A stretch of DNA of 56,635 nt from Candidatus Physcousia equi (GCA_018065005.1 JAGHUD010000062.1:1-56635); one strand, 5' to 3'; counted from the stretch's first letter, positions 43,268 through 52,619 are shown. Made by a program: numbers and translations. The notes: a model not told the origin generated them from the letters alone.

Positions 43268-44352
43268 GAATCCTATTGATCGACGAAGCGTATCCGCTCA
43301 ACACGCGCAACACAAAAATCCTGCACTCGCTCTCAAAACGTCTGGAACGCGCCGAGACGCATGTGCTCACATGGGACCGACAAGGTGACTTCAAAGAGGG
43401 AGAACCGGGCTGGAACTATCACATCTACACGCAGGCGGCTGCCTATGGCAACAAGTGGGACAAGCTGAAGGGATTATTCGGCTACAGAAAGTTTTGCCGC
43501 ACAGTGCTCAAAGAACTGTGTCCGGACATCATCATCGTCTCCCATTGGAACAATCTGCTCATGCTGTCGGGAGTAGACTATCGTCGGCAGATGGTGATCT
43601 ATGAGAATCTGGATGCGCCCACAGGACCGTGGTTGGGCAGAAAGTTTCTGAACATGATCGAGCGACACTTCATGCGCCGCATTGCACTGACGGTGCACGC
43701 TTCGCGCTTCTACACGGACATCTATCCCAAGCGCTATCCTCAGTATGTGCTGGAAAACAAGCCTACCATCAACACGACAAACGCCTCCTATGCGCCCAAG
43801 AAGCCGCTCCGCATTGTCTACTTGGGAAACATACGCTATATCGACATTCTGCAAAATCTGACAGATGCTGTGCGCGGACACGACCATCTGCAACTGCTCT
43901 TCCATGGCGGAGGACCAGACTTCCAAACGCTGCTGACCTACACGAAAGGCATGCCTAATGTGGTGTGCACGGGTCCTTATCAGTACAGCCAGATTGAGGA
44001 CTTCTATCATCATGCTGACATCATCTGGGCAGCCTACCCCAACCGGGACTTCAATGTGCGTTATGCCATTTCCAACAAGTTCCACGAGTCCATTGCCTTT
44101 GGCGTTCCTGCTATTTTTGCAGAAAAAACCATGCTGGCTTCGTTTGCTACCGAGAAGAACATCGGTTGCGCTGTCGACCCCTACGATGCTAAGGCTATTG
44201 AAGCTTTGCTGCTTCACATGGCAGACAAAAAGGAAACACTCGAAGCCATGCACCACGCTCTCCTAGCACAGCAAAAGGAGGAAACATCGTGGGAGGAGGA
44301 TTTTGATGGGTTGATGGAGCAGATAACAAAGTTGATGCACAAACAATCATGA
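43264..44352 (+). CDS. Glycosyltransferase (GT-B, GT4-like)
   Basis: This 362-aa GT-B protein has an N-terminal acceptor-domain start (MRILLIDEAYPLNTRNTKIL). The nucleotide-sugar side is recognisable from RIVYLGNIRYIDILQNL, FHGGGPDF, the ADIIWAAYPNRDFNVRYAISN region and the E-x7-E-like HESIAFGVPAIFAEK. The donor and linkage are not predictable. It is translationally coupled to wecB, which suggests use of UDP-ManNAc or a derivative, an inference from context. Confidence 0.82.
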   Translation: MRILLIDEAYPLNTRNTKILHSLSKRLERAETHVLTWDRQGDFKEGEPGWNYHIYTQAAAYGNKWDKLKGLFGYRKFCRTVLKELCPDIIIVSHWNNLLMLSGVDYRRQMVIYENLDAPTGPWLGRKFLNMIERHFMRRIALTVHASRFYTDIYPKRYPQYVLENKPTINTTNASYAPKKPLRIVYLGNIRYIDILQNLTDAVRGHDHLQLLFHGGGPDFQTLLTYTKGMPNVVCTGPYQYSQIEDFYHHADIIWAAYPNRDFNVRYAISNKFHESIAFGVPAIFAEKTMLASFATEKNIGCAVDPYDAKAIEALLLHMADKKETLEAMHHALLAQQKEETSWEEDFDGLMEQITKLMHKQS

Positions 44353-44452
44353 AGGCAAGCCGCTGCCTCTCCATTATCTCTTCAGTCGAAACCTCAAAGC
44401 GACTTTGGTTCACTACACCCCACAACGTAAGACACAGTAGCGACAATTCACT

Positions 44453-44540
44453 CTGCAGTCAACGAGCGAACAGCAGGAGTTTCGAGCTGCAGTCAACAAG
44501 CGGGCAGCAGAAGTTTGAGCTGCAGTCAACAAAAGGACTG
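44453..44540 (+). repeat. 33/34-bp tandem repeat, 2.6 copies
   Basis: Units at 44453, 44487 and 44520 each begin CTGCAGTCAAC and contain AGCAG(G/A)AGTTT. They lie between the glycosyltransferase stop and the convergent GH26 stop. Confidence 0.8.
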
Positions 44541-44542
44541 TA

Positions 44543-45634
44543 TCAGTTCGCTCTGCGGTTTCTCATTCTTACCTTAGCGCTCTTACTGAACACCTTGAAA
44601 TCAGCTTCGCTCTCTTCGCCGGGATAAGTGCTCCAAGCAGGAATGCTGCCCGTCCAATGGTTGCTCCAGAGGTTGATGTAGCAAGGAGCATAGCCTTCGA
44701 TTGCAGGCAGGATGGCTTTTGTCCACCACTGACTGTCGTAGTTGGGTTTGAAGCCGCTCTCGGTGATGGCAATCACCTTGTCTCTTTGCTTTGCTATAGA
44801 GTCCACGATGCTCAGGTTGCGCTGTACACGGGCGATGAACTCGCTGCGCGTTTGTTCTACAGTCATGTTGGAAGCGCGATCACTGATGTATGCCTCAAAA
44901 CCAAGAATGCTGATGATGTCATCACCAGGGTAGCGTTGCAGATAGTCTTCTGTTCCCGTAAAATAGGAGCCTGGCGAGTAAGCGTAGAGCAAGTGTTTGA
45001 CTCCGCGCGACTTCAGCGACTTTGCTGTCAGACGATACAGTGCCTTATATTCTTCTGCCGAGCAAAAGTCCTTTCCCCACCAGAACCAACTGCCGTGATT
45101 CTCATGCCACGGGCGGAAGATGATGGGGATAGCCTTGCCTCTACTGTCACGAAGCGAGTTAAAAAAGAGCGCTAATCGATCCATGTAGGCATTGAAGGTC
45201 TCGCTTTCTTTGTTCTGCCCCTTCAATATCCTGCCCACCACATCGGGCACACTCAAATCATTATACGCACCGCCGGTGCTCGGGTTACGAGCATGCCAAC
45301 TGACAGTGACATATCCTCCTTGCTCATGCTGTGCCACGATGGCAGCACGCAGTGAATCGAAAGGAATGGCGCCCCAATAGAGCGGTGCACCTCGTTCTAT
45401 GCCGGTGAGTTCCAAGGACAGGAGGGCGGGATATTGTCCACACACCAAATAGGTGTCGGACGCATCCAAACCTTCTTTGCAGCCATAGAGCAAATCATCG
45501 TGGTGGCCATACATGATACCTGCTGCTGCACTCTGGTGCAATTCGTTGACATACTTGTCTAAGGGCACCGTGCACGAAGAGACAACGACGGTGCATCCGC
45601 AGAGCATGCTTATGACGGAGTGAGGCAGCTTCAT
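44543..45634 (-). CDS. Glycoside hydrolase family 26 lipoprotein (beta-mannanase-like)
   Basis: This 363-aa protein has a lipoprotein-type signal (MKLPHSVISMLCGCTVVVSSC). The GH26 (beta/alpha)8 fold is marked by GIMYGHHDD, VSWHARNP, the acid/base glutamate in IIFRPWHENHGSWFWWG and the nucleophile glutamate in VIAITESG. GH26 enzymes usually cut beta-mannan. Its start overlaps the stop of the WbsX-like gene (TGATG), so it is part of the polysaccharide assembly operon rather than a mannan-utilisation locus. It may trim or release the polymer. Confidence 0.9.
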   Translation of the reverse strand: MKLPHSVISMLCGCTVVVSSCTVPLDKYVNELHQSAAAGIMYGHHDDLLYGCKEGLDASDTYLVCGQYPALLSLELTGIERGAPLYWGAIPFDSLRAAIVAQHEQGGYVTVSWHARNPSTGGAYNDLSVPDVVGRILKGQNKESETFNAYMDRLALFFNSLRDSRGKAIPIIFRPWHENHGSWFWWGKDFCSAEEYKALYRLTAKSLKSRGVKHLLYAYSPGSYFTGTEDYLQRYPGDDIISILGFEAYISDRASNMTVEQTRSEFIARVQRNLSIVDSIAKQRDKVIAITESGFKPNYDSQWWTKAILPAIEGYAPCYINLWSNHWTGSIPAWSTYPGEESEADFKVFSKSAKVRMRNRRAN

Positions 45635-46788
45635 CAATCTTTTATGGCTTCGCTGATGGCGTTGAGCCAGCCATGCCCAAAATCCTGATCAGGTTCGACA
45701 TAGTTGCCCTCGCCCCATTCGTTCCACGACTTGAGAAAGAGTATTCTGTGCTCGGCTTGCTTGTCCTTGATCATCTCGAGCGCCTGCATAATGTGCGCCT
45801 TGAACTTCTCAGGCGTTGCGCCCACATAGACTCCGTCAGCCGAGTTCACACGCGGAGTTCTGTCCCACTGAGGAAAGATGGTGGGAAAGACATTCTCCCA
45901 ACGATCCTCGGGTGCAAAGAAGTTTGCCACCGTGCGTGCATAGTCGTAGCGAATGCTGCCTAAGGTGATGCCTGCACGTCGCATGATGGTCTTGGCGATG
46001 TTCTTCAAGCGTCCCTCATACATCATCTCTCCGCGTCTCATGCCGGTACTGTTTACGGCATCGAAGCCGAGGTTCAAGATGGTCTGAAAGATTTCTGCGC
46101 TGCTTTCGAGGTTGGGCAGCGTGCGCTGCCTGTTGCCTGCCGCATCCACGCGAAACGTAAGCGTCGACGGCACCATGCCGACGAAGTAGAAACCAGGCAA
46201 TCCATGCTCCTTGGCGAGCGACTGCCAAGTTGCCATGAACTCACCCACCTTGGGAAAGTTCAAGGGTTCGTAGATGGAGAAGAGCAACCTGCCATCCACG
46301 GTGATGTAGCGTTTGTCCTGAAATGCGGGAAGAAGAGTCATGAAGTGCTGAACATCGTCTTCGTGTCCGGGATAGACTTGCTCCATGAGCACCGAATTCT
46401 TTTGCATCGAAGATTTGCGCTCCCACGTCTTGTTGCTCCAGGTGTGGTTCGCCCAGCAAAGACAGAAAGGGAGGTCCGGTTCGCCACTTGCCACCACCTC
46501 GTTGAACGGCCGCTCGAGCAACTGCTTTCCGCCAAACCAATAATGATAGTAGCAAAAGCCCTCGACGCCAGCCTCCTTGGCCAGACGCGCCTGCTCTGCT
46601 CTGACTTCGGGCATACGCAGGTCGTAGAAACCCAGGTCGGCAGGAATGCGGGGCTGTCTGTGTCCTCTGAACAGTGGGCGTGCCTTTGCCACGTTTGTCC
46701 ATTCCGTAAAACCAGGTCCCCACCATGCATTGTTTTCGGGTATGGGGTGAAACTGGGGTAGATAAAGAGCAATTACTCGTGCCTTCAT
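45634..46788 (-). CDS. WbsX-like glycosyltransferase / GH99-like protein
   Basis: This 384-aa protein has the hallmarks of the WbsX family (glycosyltransferase WbsX, GH99-like fold). They are VIALYLPQFHPIPENNAWWGPGFTEWTNVAKA at the start, GFCYYHYWFGGKQLLERP, CWANHTWSNKTW, and FLKSWNEWGEGNYVEPD at the end. Members occur widely in O-antigen and capsule loci; whether they transfer or hydrolyse sugars is unsettled. It is coupled to the GH26 gene and lies 123 nt after the PGT-glycosyltransferase fusion. Confidence 0.9.
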   Translation of the reverse strand: MKARVIALYLPQFHPIPENNAWWGPGFTEWTNVAKARPLFRGHRQPRIPADLGFYDLRMPEVRAEQARLAKEAGVEGFCYYHYWFGGKQLLERPFNEVVASGEPDLPFCLCWANHTWSNKTWERKSSMQKNSVLMEQVYPGHEDDVQHFMTLLPAFQDKRYITVDGRLLFSIYEPLNFPKVGEFMATWQSLAKEHGLPGFYFVGMVPSTLTFRVDAAGNRQRTLPNLESSAEIFQTILNLGFDAVNSTGMRRGEMMYEGRLKNIAKTIMRRAGITLGSIRYDYARTVANFFAPEDRWENVFPTIFPQWDRTPRVNSADGVYVGATPEKFKAHIMQALEMIKDKQAEHRILFLKSWNEWGEGNYVEPDQDFGHGWLNAISEAIKD

Positions 46789-46911
46789 AGTTCCTAATAA
46801 TATAAGCTAAGGGAGGTAGTCCTATAAGCTAATTTCCGAATGTTTGCTGACCCTGAGCCGAAAGCTCAGCCACGCAGAGAGGGATGAAGAAGTAGCGCCT
46901 TAGTGATGAGC

Positions 46912-49209
46912 CTATCCGACGTATCCGCTGATTTTCTCTTTCCAACTGTAGTTTTTCTGCACCATCTCATATCCCTTCTCAGCAAGTTGCTTGCGCAACT
47001 CGGGATGACGCATGATGCGGAGACAGTCTTCTGCAAAAGCGGAATCTTCCTCCTGAATCATACAGTTTGTCTCGTGCTCCAATTCAGGGATGGCTCCCGC
47101 AATGAGCGGAGTCAAGACCACAGGGAGCCCCGTTGCCATAGCTACCAGCACTTTGTTCTGTATGCCTGCTGCCACATGCACGGGTGCAACGACGAGGCAA
47201 GCATCGCAAATCGTCGCCTCTAAGTCGTCCACAAAGCCCGTGATGATGATTCTGTTGCTTGCCAACTGCTGCAGGCTTCGTGGTGGCTGCGCACCGACGA
47301 TGTAGAATCTTGCATCAGGTTGCTTCTTCAGTATCTTTGGGAAGATGCCCTCGATGAATCTTAGGGCTGCATCCTGGTTTTGCAAGGTGCGCATGTTGCC
47401 CACAAAGACAATCTTGTTGGGGTCATAGTGTGGTGTGGGCGCCTCCACGCAGTCGATGCCATTCGTGTGCAGCACCATGCTGCCGGGATGCTCTGACTGA
47501 GTGCGCAGATATTCGATATCGGCAGCCGACACCAACACGTTTTTCGGGAAGTGCATGAGTGCATATTGCTCAGCGCGGAGAATCAGTTTTCGTTCGATGT
47601 TATAGAGAAAACGCAAGAGTCCATTCCCCTTTCCATTGTTCGACATGGAGTACGTCTTCGACAGAGCATCGGTCATTTCAATGACTGACCTGTCATGCAC
47701 ACCCAAGGCATCCAGGTAGGGCATCATGCGCAGGAGATGGGCGATGTAAAGGTCTGGTCTCTCCTTTTCGATGACCTCACTCAGTTTGCGGCTGAAGGCA
47801 GAAGAGGCATAGTAGCCGCACTGGATGGGCTGAGCGCGCAGCAACGAAAGGAGGGAGTTGATGGCAGAGGTAACCCTGCCGCGATGCACCGTGTACACCT
47901 TATTATATATATGCTGCGCTTCGTAGACCTGTGGTGCGCCGTCTTCTTCGAAACTCACCAGCACCAGTTCGTAGCCTTGCGCCCGCAGTTGGCGCGCGAT
48001 GTTGTTGATGCGCAACACGTCTCCCCCATTCTCTGGAAGGGGGAAGCGAGGCGTCAGAATGCATATCTTTTTTGCCTTTCGGGCATTCTCCACAAAGCGA
48101 CGATGCAGGTCGGCATCGTTGCTCAGTCTTGCTTCGTTGATGCGTATGGCTCGGTCGATCCACAAATTCCAGGCGAGAAAGAGTGCAATGTCCAGCAGCA
48201 CAATGAGTGTGATGGGCATTCCCAGATCATACGCCAAAAGGTTGAACACAAGATACAAGACTGCTGCAGAAAGGATGATGAGCAGCGTCATGCGCATATA
48301 GTGTCCGGAGCGGATGAGCTTGTGATGGAGGTGGGTCTTGTCGGGCGAGAACATGGGGCGCCCGTGCATCTTGCGATTCAAAGCCACGCGCACCACGTCG
48401 AAGGTGGGAATAAGCACGAGACTGTAGGAAATGAGGATGCCGTTGTCGGCATGATATGCCCCTGTTGTCAAGTTGGGCATCTGATACTTGATGACGAGGT
48501 AGGCAATGATGTAGCCCAGGGTGAGACTTCCGGCATCGCCCATAAAAATCTTTTTGCCTCCCTCCTTGCCAAAGACGTTGAACAGGAAGAACACCACGAG
48601 TGTGGCAATCATGCAGACACACATCAAGGTGTAGAGATACATGCCACGCTCGCTGTAGAGCACAGCCAGCACCATCATGATGCCTATGGACAAGCCAGAC
48701 GCCAATCCGTCGATGCCGTCAATGAGGTTGATGGCGTTCACGATGAACATGATGACAAAGACGGTGAAGAGATAGCTCAGCCACAGGGGCAGTTCGTGGA
48801 TGCCGCAGAAGCCCTGAAGATTGCTGATCATCAGATTGCAGAGCGGGAAAAGGAGGGAAACCACCGACTGCACAACAAACTTGGTGCCTGCCTTCATCTC
48901 ACGAATGTCGTCGGAGAGACCTACGAGGTAAAGGGTGATGGTGCCTGCCACCAGAGCATAGGTGGAAATGCCAAACTCGAAGTCGAGCACGCCTCGCCAC
49001 TCCATAAAGCCCATGCCCACTGCCACACTGGCTGCGAGCGAAGGAACAAAGATGAGACCGCCCATGCGCGGAACGGCAACCTTGTGCAGCTTACGCCAGT
49101 TGGGGTTGTCCACTATGCCATACTTTCTGCACACGCTCAGGATGGACATGAGCATGAAGAGACTGAGAACCGCACCTGTTGCGAATGCTATGAGTAGGCT
49201 GAGAATCAT
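46912..49209 (-). CDS. Fusion: WecA/MraY-type sugar-phosphate transferase + GT4-like glycosyltransferase
   Basis: This is a 765-aa two-domain protein. Residues 1 to about 370 form a polytopic prenyl-phosphate N-acetylhexosamine-1-phosphate transferase with about ten helices. It has DNPNWRKLHKVAVPRMGG, LSDDIREM (Asp pair), NAINLIDGIDGLASG, FMGDAGSLTLG and the PDKTHLHHKLI histidine motif. Residues about 385-765 form a GT-B glycosyltransferase (ILTPRFPLPENGGDVLR; IVFVGNMRTLQNQDAA; AGIQNKVLVAMATGLPVVLTP). The frame is continuous. It would link the first sugar to undecaprenyl phosphate and then add the second sugar. A mono-topic initiating enzyme is encoded in the same operon, 3 kb upstream. Confidence 0.92.
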   Translation of the reverse strand: MILSLLIAFATGAVLSLFMLMSILSVCRKYGIVDNPNWRKLHKVAVPRMGGLIFVPSLAASVAVGMGFMEWRGVLDFEFGISTYALVAGTITLYLVGLSDDIREMKAGTKFVVQSVVSLLFPLCNLMISNLQGFCGIHELPLWLSYLFTVFVIMFIVNAINLIDGIDGLASGLSIGIMMVLAVLYSERGMYLYTLMCVCMIATLVVFFLFNVFGKEGGKKIFMGDAGSLTLGYIIAYLVIKYQMPNLTTGAYHADNGILISYSLVLIPTFDVVRVALNRKMHGRPMFSPDKTHLHHKLIRSGHYMRMTLLIILSAAVLYLVFNLLAYDLGMPITLIVLLDIALFLAWNLWIDRAIRINEARLSNDADLHRRFVENARKAKKICILTPRFPLPENGGDVLRINNIARQLRAQGYELVLVSFEEDGAPQVYEAQHIYNKVYTVHRGRVTSAINSLLSLLRAQPIQCGYYASSAFSRKLSEVIEKERPDLYIAHLLRMMPYLDALGVHDRSVIEMTDALSKTYSMSNNGKGNGLLRFLYNIERKLILRAEQYALMHFPKNVLVSAADIEYLRTQSEHPGSMVLHTNGIDCVEAPTPHYDPNKIVFVGNMRTLQNQDAALRFIEGIFPKILKKQPDARFYIVGAQPPRSLQQLASNRIIITGFVDDLEATICDACLVVAPVHVAAGIQNKVLVAMATGLPVVLTPLIAGAIPELEHETNCMIQEEDSAFAEDCLRIMRHPELRKQLAEKGYEMVQKNYSWKEKISGYVG

Positions 49210-49236
49210 GATAGAAGGACGTTGCGCAGAGCGGGA

Positions 49237-51753
49237 TTATTTCTTCAGGATACTGATAAGTGCTACGACCACGCTGGCCAACGAAGCACCGCCACTGGAC
49301 AGCGCCATAATCTCCTGCGTCGTCATGCCTTGTTTTTCGGTCTTGGTGGGCACCACAATCTCGCATCCCGGCTGAATGTCCTTGGAGCTATGTTTGCGAA
49401 TGCGCTTCACACCGCCATTGGCATAGACGGCATAGACGGTATTCTTCTTCGCCTTGTTGCCGTAGCCACCGGCATGGGTGATATAGTAGGAGAGTTTCTT
49501 TCCTTTCACAAAATTCATGGAGATGGGGTAGCCCACCTCACCACTGATCTTGATGGTGTTGCTGTACTGGGGCACGGTGATGACATCACCCTCGCGGAGC
49601 ACGATGTCCTGCAAGCAACCAGGATTCTCTACAGCCATCTTGAGGTCGAGCGCAACGGGATAGGTGTCGTCCTGGTTCATCTTCATCTGCAGCAAGGTGT
49701 CTGCCAACTCGCGGTTCATGTCCTTACCCTCTTTCATGGCCTGCTCGTAGAGGTCAATTTGCGCCTTGTTGAAGGCGTTGTCTCGCTGCATTTTTTCTTC
49801 TTCGGTCATGCGGCGTTCCAGACGCGCTCCTTCCACATAGGCAAGTTGGGTGAAGCCACCTGCTGCCTTTACCAGGTCGGAGAGGCGATAGTCCTTGGAG
49901 GTCATGGTGTAGCGTCCGACAAAGTTGACGCAACCGTTGATGGAGACGTTCTGTTGCTTCTCGTAGGCAGGACTCTTGCGGATGAGCACCTCATCGTAAG
50001 GCTTGAGCATGAAGACGGTGTCCTCGACCAGCGAGTAGTCTTCGTTCAGACTGAAGGTGAAGCATTGTGCCGAACTCTTGGTGTCGACGGCTGCTCGTGC
50101 GTCGCGCACACGGCGGAACACATCGACACGAGCCAAAGAGGCTGCATCCGTGAAGCCGCCAGCCTGGAGGATGAGGTCGCGCACGGTGGCATTCTCGGCA
50201 AAGGGATAGATGCCCGGATAGATGACCTCACCGCTGATGGTGTAGGTGCGCTTGCCGTGCATCTCTGTGCTGCTTGGCACGAAGAGCATGTCGTTGCTCT
50301 TCAGGGGGATGTCGGCTACCGTGCCGTTGAGTATGCCCTTGACATCCACGCCCACCATCTCAAGCGTCAGGTCTTCCTTTTCGCGGTGCATGACGGCACG
50401 CTCCTGGTAGGCATCTTCGGTCAGTCCGTCGGCTGCCAGCAGCAGTTCGCGCACCGTCTGGATGCTACCACCCAATTGGAACTTGCCTGCGTGCTTCACG
50501 GCACCGCGCACTTCCACCGTATTGGCAAAACGCGGGCGCACGCTGTCCACCTCCACGAGGTCTTCGTCCTTTACGCCGAAGCTTGCCATATCAAATTCGC
50601 CCACCGTGTGCACACTGTAGTTGGAACCTGCCTTGCGGGTCAGGCGCACCTTGTCGGTGTAGGCATCGCCTGTGAATCCACCGCAGTAGCGCATCAGCTG
50701 CTTCAGGGTTTCGGTTGACTTCATCTCATACCACATCGGGCGCTTCACCTTGCCCTGCACCTCCACGAGGCAGTCGTAGGGACCCACGACGATGACGTCG
50801 TTGTCCTGCAGATGAACGTCGCCAGAGGAGTTGCCGTTGACCAGATAGTCATAGACGTCGACAGCGGCAATCTGTCTGCCGCGACGATAGACGCGGATGT
50901 CGCGCAACGTGCCCAACTGGTTGATGCCGCCAGCCGCATACAGTGCATTGAAAGCACTGGAGAGGCTCGACAAACTGTAGGTGCCGGGGGTGTTCACTTC
51001 TCCCGCCACCTGCACCTGGATGGTGCGTATGTCGCCCACGGCGATGTCGAACTGGCAGCCGCTGTAGTACTGTCCTAACTTAGTCTTGATGGTCTGCTTG
51101 GCTTGCGAGACTGTGAGTCCGCCCAAGCGGATGACACCGGCAAGTTCTACGGTGATGGTGCCATCGGGCGAGATGGTCTCGTCGATGGTTTTCTGGCTGT
51201 CGCCCCAAAGATTGATGATCACCTGGTCGCCGGGGCCCAACACATAGTTCTGTGGCGTAGCCATATTGCTGCTGGGCTGGAAGGTGAGGTTCTGGTTGTT
51301 GAAGATGTCACGACCGAAGACTCTGCGCCCCTCCTCCTGATGCTCCATATACCACATGAGCGAGTCCTGGTCGCCATCGATATAGAGACCGCGCTGGTTC
51401 ATGGACAGTCCGGTGCCGCCTTCCTCGACGTCGGGGTCCAGGCGCTGTCCGGAGAGGTCGTAGCTGTTGGTGATATTGCGTCTTCTGTTGGTCTTTGGCT
51501 CTTCCACCAGACTTCCGTTGTTCTTCTGCGTCTTGAGCATGCTTTCAGCCTTGCGGCGCACACGCTGCAACTGTGGTGTAGTGACGCCCTTCTTCAGCAG
51601 TTCTGTCACTATCTTCTGCTGGCTCGTTCCCTTTGCGCTCTCCTTGGATATGTACTCCATGATCTTGTCGTCTGACATTGATTGGGCGAGTGCTATCTGA
51701 TTGCCCATGAAGAGGACAAGCAGAATGATTAGGTATTTCTGGACGTATTTCAT
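49237..51753 (-). CDS. wza: Multi-SLBB polysaccharide export protein (Wza family, long)
   Basis: This 838-aa exported protein has a signal peptide (MKYVQKYLIILLVLFMGNQIALAQ), a helical N-terminal segment and a Poly_export domain (NYVLGPGDQVIINLWGDSQ). About five or six SLBB domains follow, e.g. VQVAGEVNTPGTYSL, VEVQGKVKRPMWYEM, VEVRGAVKHAGKFQL, YTISGEVIYPGIYPF, VSINGCVNFVGRYTM and IKISGEVGYPISMNF. A C-terminal hydrophobic stretch (GGASLASVVVALISILKK) ends the protein. It should form the outer-membrane export channel with a long periplasmic tube. It lies 64 nt after the sugar transferase and 27 nt before the fusion gene. Confidence 0.93.
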   Translation of the reverse strand: MKYVQKYLIILLVLFMGNQIALAQSMSDDKIMEYISKESAKGTSQQKIVTELLKKGVTTPQLQRVRRKAESMLKTQKNNGSLVEEPKTNRRRNITNSYDLSGQRLDPDVEEGGTGLSMNQRGLYIDGDQDSLMWYMEHQEEGRRVFGRDIFNNQNLTFQPSSNMATPQNYVLGPGDQVIINLWGDSQKTIDETISPDGTITVELAGVIRLGGLTVSQAKQTIKTKLGQYYSGCQFDIAVGDIRTIQVQVAGEVNTPGTYSLSSLSSAFNALYAAGGINQLGTLRDIRVYRRGRQIAAVDVYDYLVNGNSSGDVHLQDNDVIVVGPYDCLVEVQGKVKRPMWYEMKSTETLKQLMRYCGGFTGDAYTDKVRLTRKAGSNYSVHTVGEFDMASFGVKDEDLVEVDSVRPRFANTVEVRGAVKHAGKFQLGGSIQTVRELLLAADGLTEDAYQERAVMHREKEDLTLEMVGVDVKGILNGTVADIPLKSNDMLFVPSSTEMHGKRTYTISGEVIYPGIYPFAENATVRDLILQAGGFTDAASLARVDVFRRVRDARAAVDTKSSAQCFTFSLNEDYSLVEDTVFMLKPYDEVLIRKSPAYEKQQNVSINGCVNFVGRYTMTSKDYRLSDLVKAAGGFTQLAYVEGARLERRMTEEEKMQRDNAFNKAQIDLYEQAMKEGKDMNRELADTLLQMKMNQDDTYPVALDLKMAVENPGCLQDIVLREGDVITVPQYSNTIKISGEVGYPISMNFVKGKKLSYYITHAGGYGNKAKKNTVYAVYANGGVKRIRKHSSKDIQPGCEIVVPTKTEKQGMTTQEIMALSSGGASLASVVVALISILKK

Positions 51754-51817
51754 GTATGGATAAATGGGGTGAATAGTTAATCTTTAATCTGAATCAGCTG
51801 GACCGCCGCGCTATCTT

Positions 51818-52462
51818 TTATATCTTCTTGCCATTGAGCAGAAGGCGTAGGGTGGCAAAGAGTATCTTGGCATCGAGCGCCAAGCTGCGCTTGCGCAAAT
51901 AGTCGAGGTCCATCTGCAAGCGGATGAGCATCTTCTCCATGGTGTCGGTGTAGCCATTGTAGATGGTCGCCATCGATGTGATGCCTGGTCTTATCTGGAA
52001 GAGCTGCTCGTAGTCGGAATTCTCTTGCATAATCTTGTCAATGAAATACTGGCGCTCAGGACGCGGACCCACAAACGACATGTCTCCCACCAGCACGTTC
52101 CACAGTTGGGGCAATTCATCGAGGTGGTTTTCACGCAACAGCTTGCCCGAGCGCGTCAGATTGCCTTCGTTGCGAACGGTCAACTGGGGGTGCATCTCGT
52201 CTTCATAGCCTTCCTTCATCGTGCGGAACTTGAGGATGTGGAATGGTTTGCCGCCCTTCCCTATGCGCTCCTGACGATAAAACACGGGCCCGTCCTTCTG
52301 TCTTTTCACCTTGATGGCAAGAAAGAGGTACAGGGGAGATAGCAGAAGGATTCCTAAGAGGGAGGCAACAATATCAAACGTGCGCTTGGCAATGCGGCCA
52401 AACACACTCATCCCATCTTTCGCCTGAGTTTCGTCTATATTGAGTACCAATGTTTCTACCAT
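51818..52462 (-). CDS. Initiating sugar-phosphate transferase (mono-topic PGT, WcaJ/PglC-like)
   Basis: This 214-aa protein transfers a sugar-1-phosphate from a UDP-sugar to undecaprenyl phosphate. It has one re-entrant helix (KRTFDIVASLLGILLLSPLYLFLAI) and a complete catalytic domain: GPVFYRQERIGKGGKPF, LKFRTM followed by acidic residues, HLDELPQLWNVLVGDMSFVGPRPE and PGITSMATIYNG. I start it at ATG 52462; the three codons upstream begin with GTG. It heads the operon wza, PGT-GT fusion, WbsX, GH26, with a -7 element at 52527. Confidence 0.93.
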   Translation of the reverse strand: MVETLVLNIDETQAKDGMSVFGRIAKRTFDIVASLLGILLLSPLYLFLAIKVKRQKDGPVFYRQERIGKGGKPFHILKFRTMKEGYEDEMHPQLTVRNEGNLTRSGKLLRENHLDELPQLWNVLVGDMSFVGPRPERQYFIDKIMQENSDYEQLFQIRPGITSMATIYNGYTDTMEKMLIRLQMDLDYLRKRSLALDAKILFATLRLLLNGKKI

Positions 52463-52526
52463 TTGCTGCACGTGTTTTTCTTGGCGTTGTCTTATCTCTT
52501 ATAACGCACACGCGCAAATTTTATTG

Positions 52527-52534
52527 CAAAATTA
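52527..52534 (-). promoter_or_regulatory. -7 element of the second polysaccharide operon
   Basis: TAATTTTG on the minus strand, 64 nt before the ATG; no clear -33. Confidence 0.5.
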
Positions 52535-52619
52535 CGATTTTTTTATGAAATAAACTTAATTCCACACCATTTCAATCACAAAACACAACCCGTGGGCGCC
52601 TTTTTTTGGTATTTCTTTT

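Noticed and set aside
47695..49197. 500-codon plus-strand open frame opposite the PGT-glycosyltransferase fusion
   Set aside because: Histidine- and valine-rich shadow product with no recognisable domain, opposite a protein with complete motifs.
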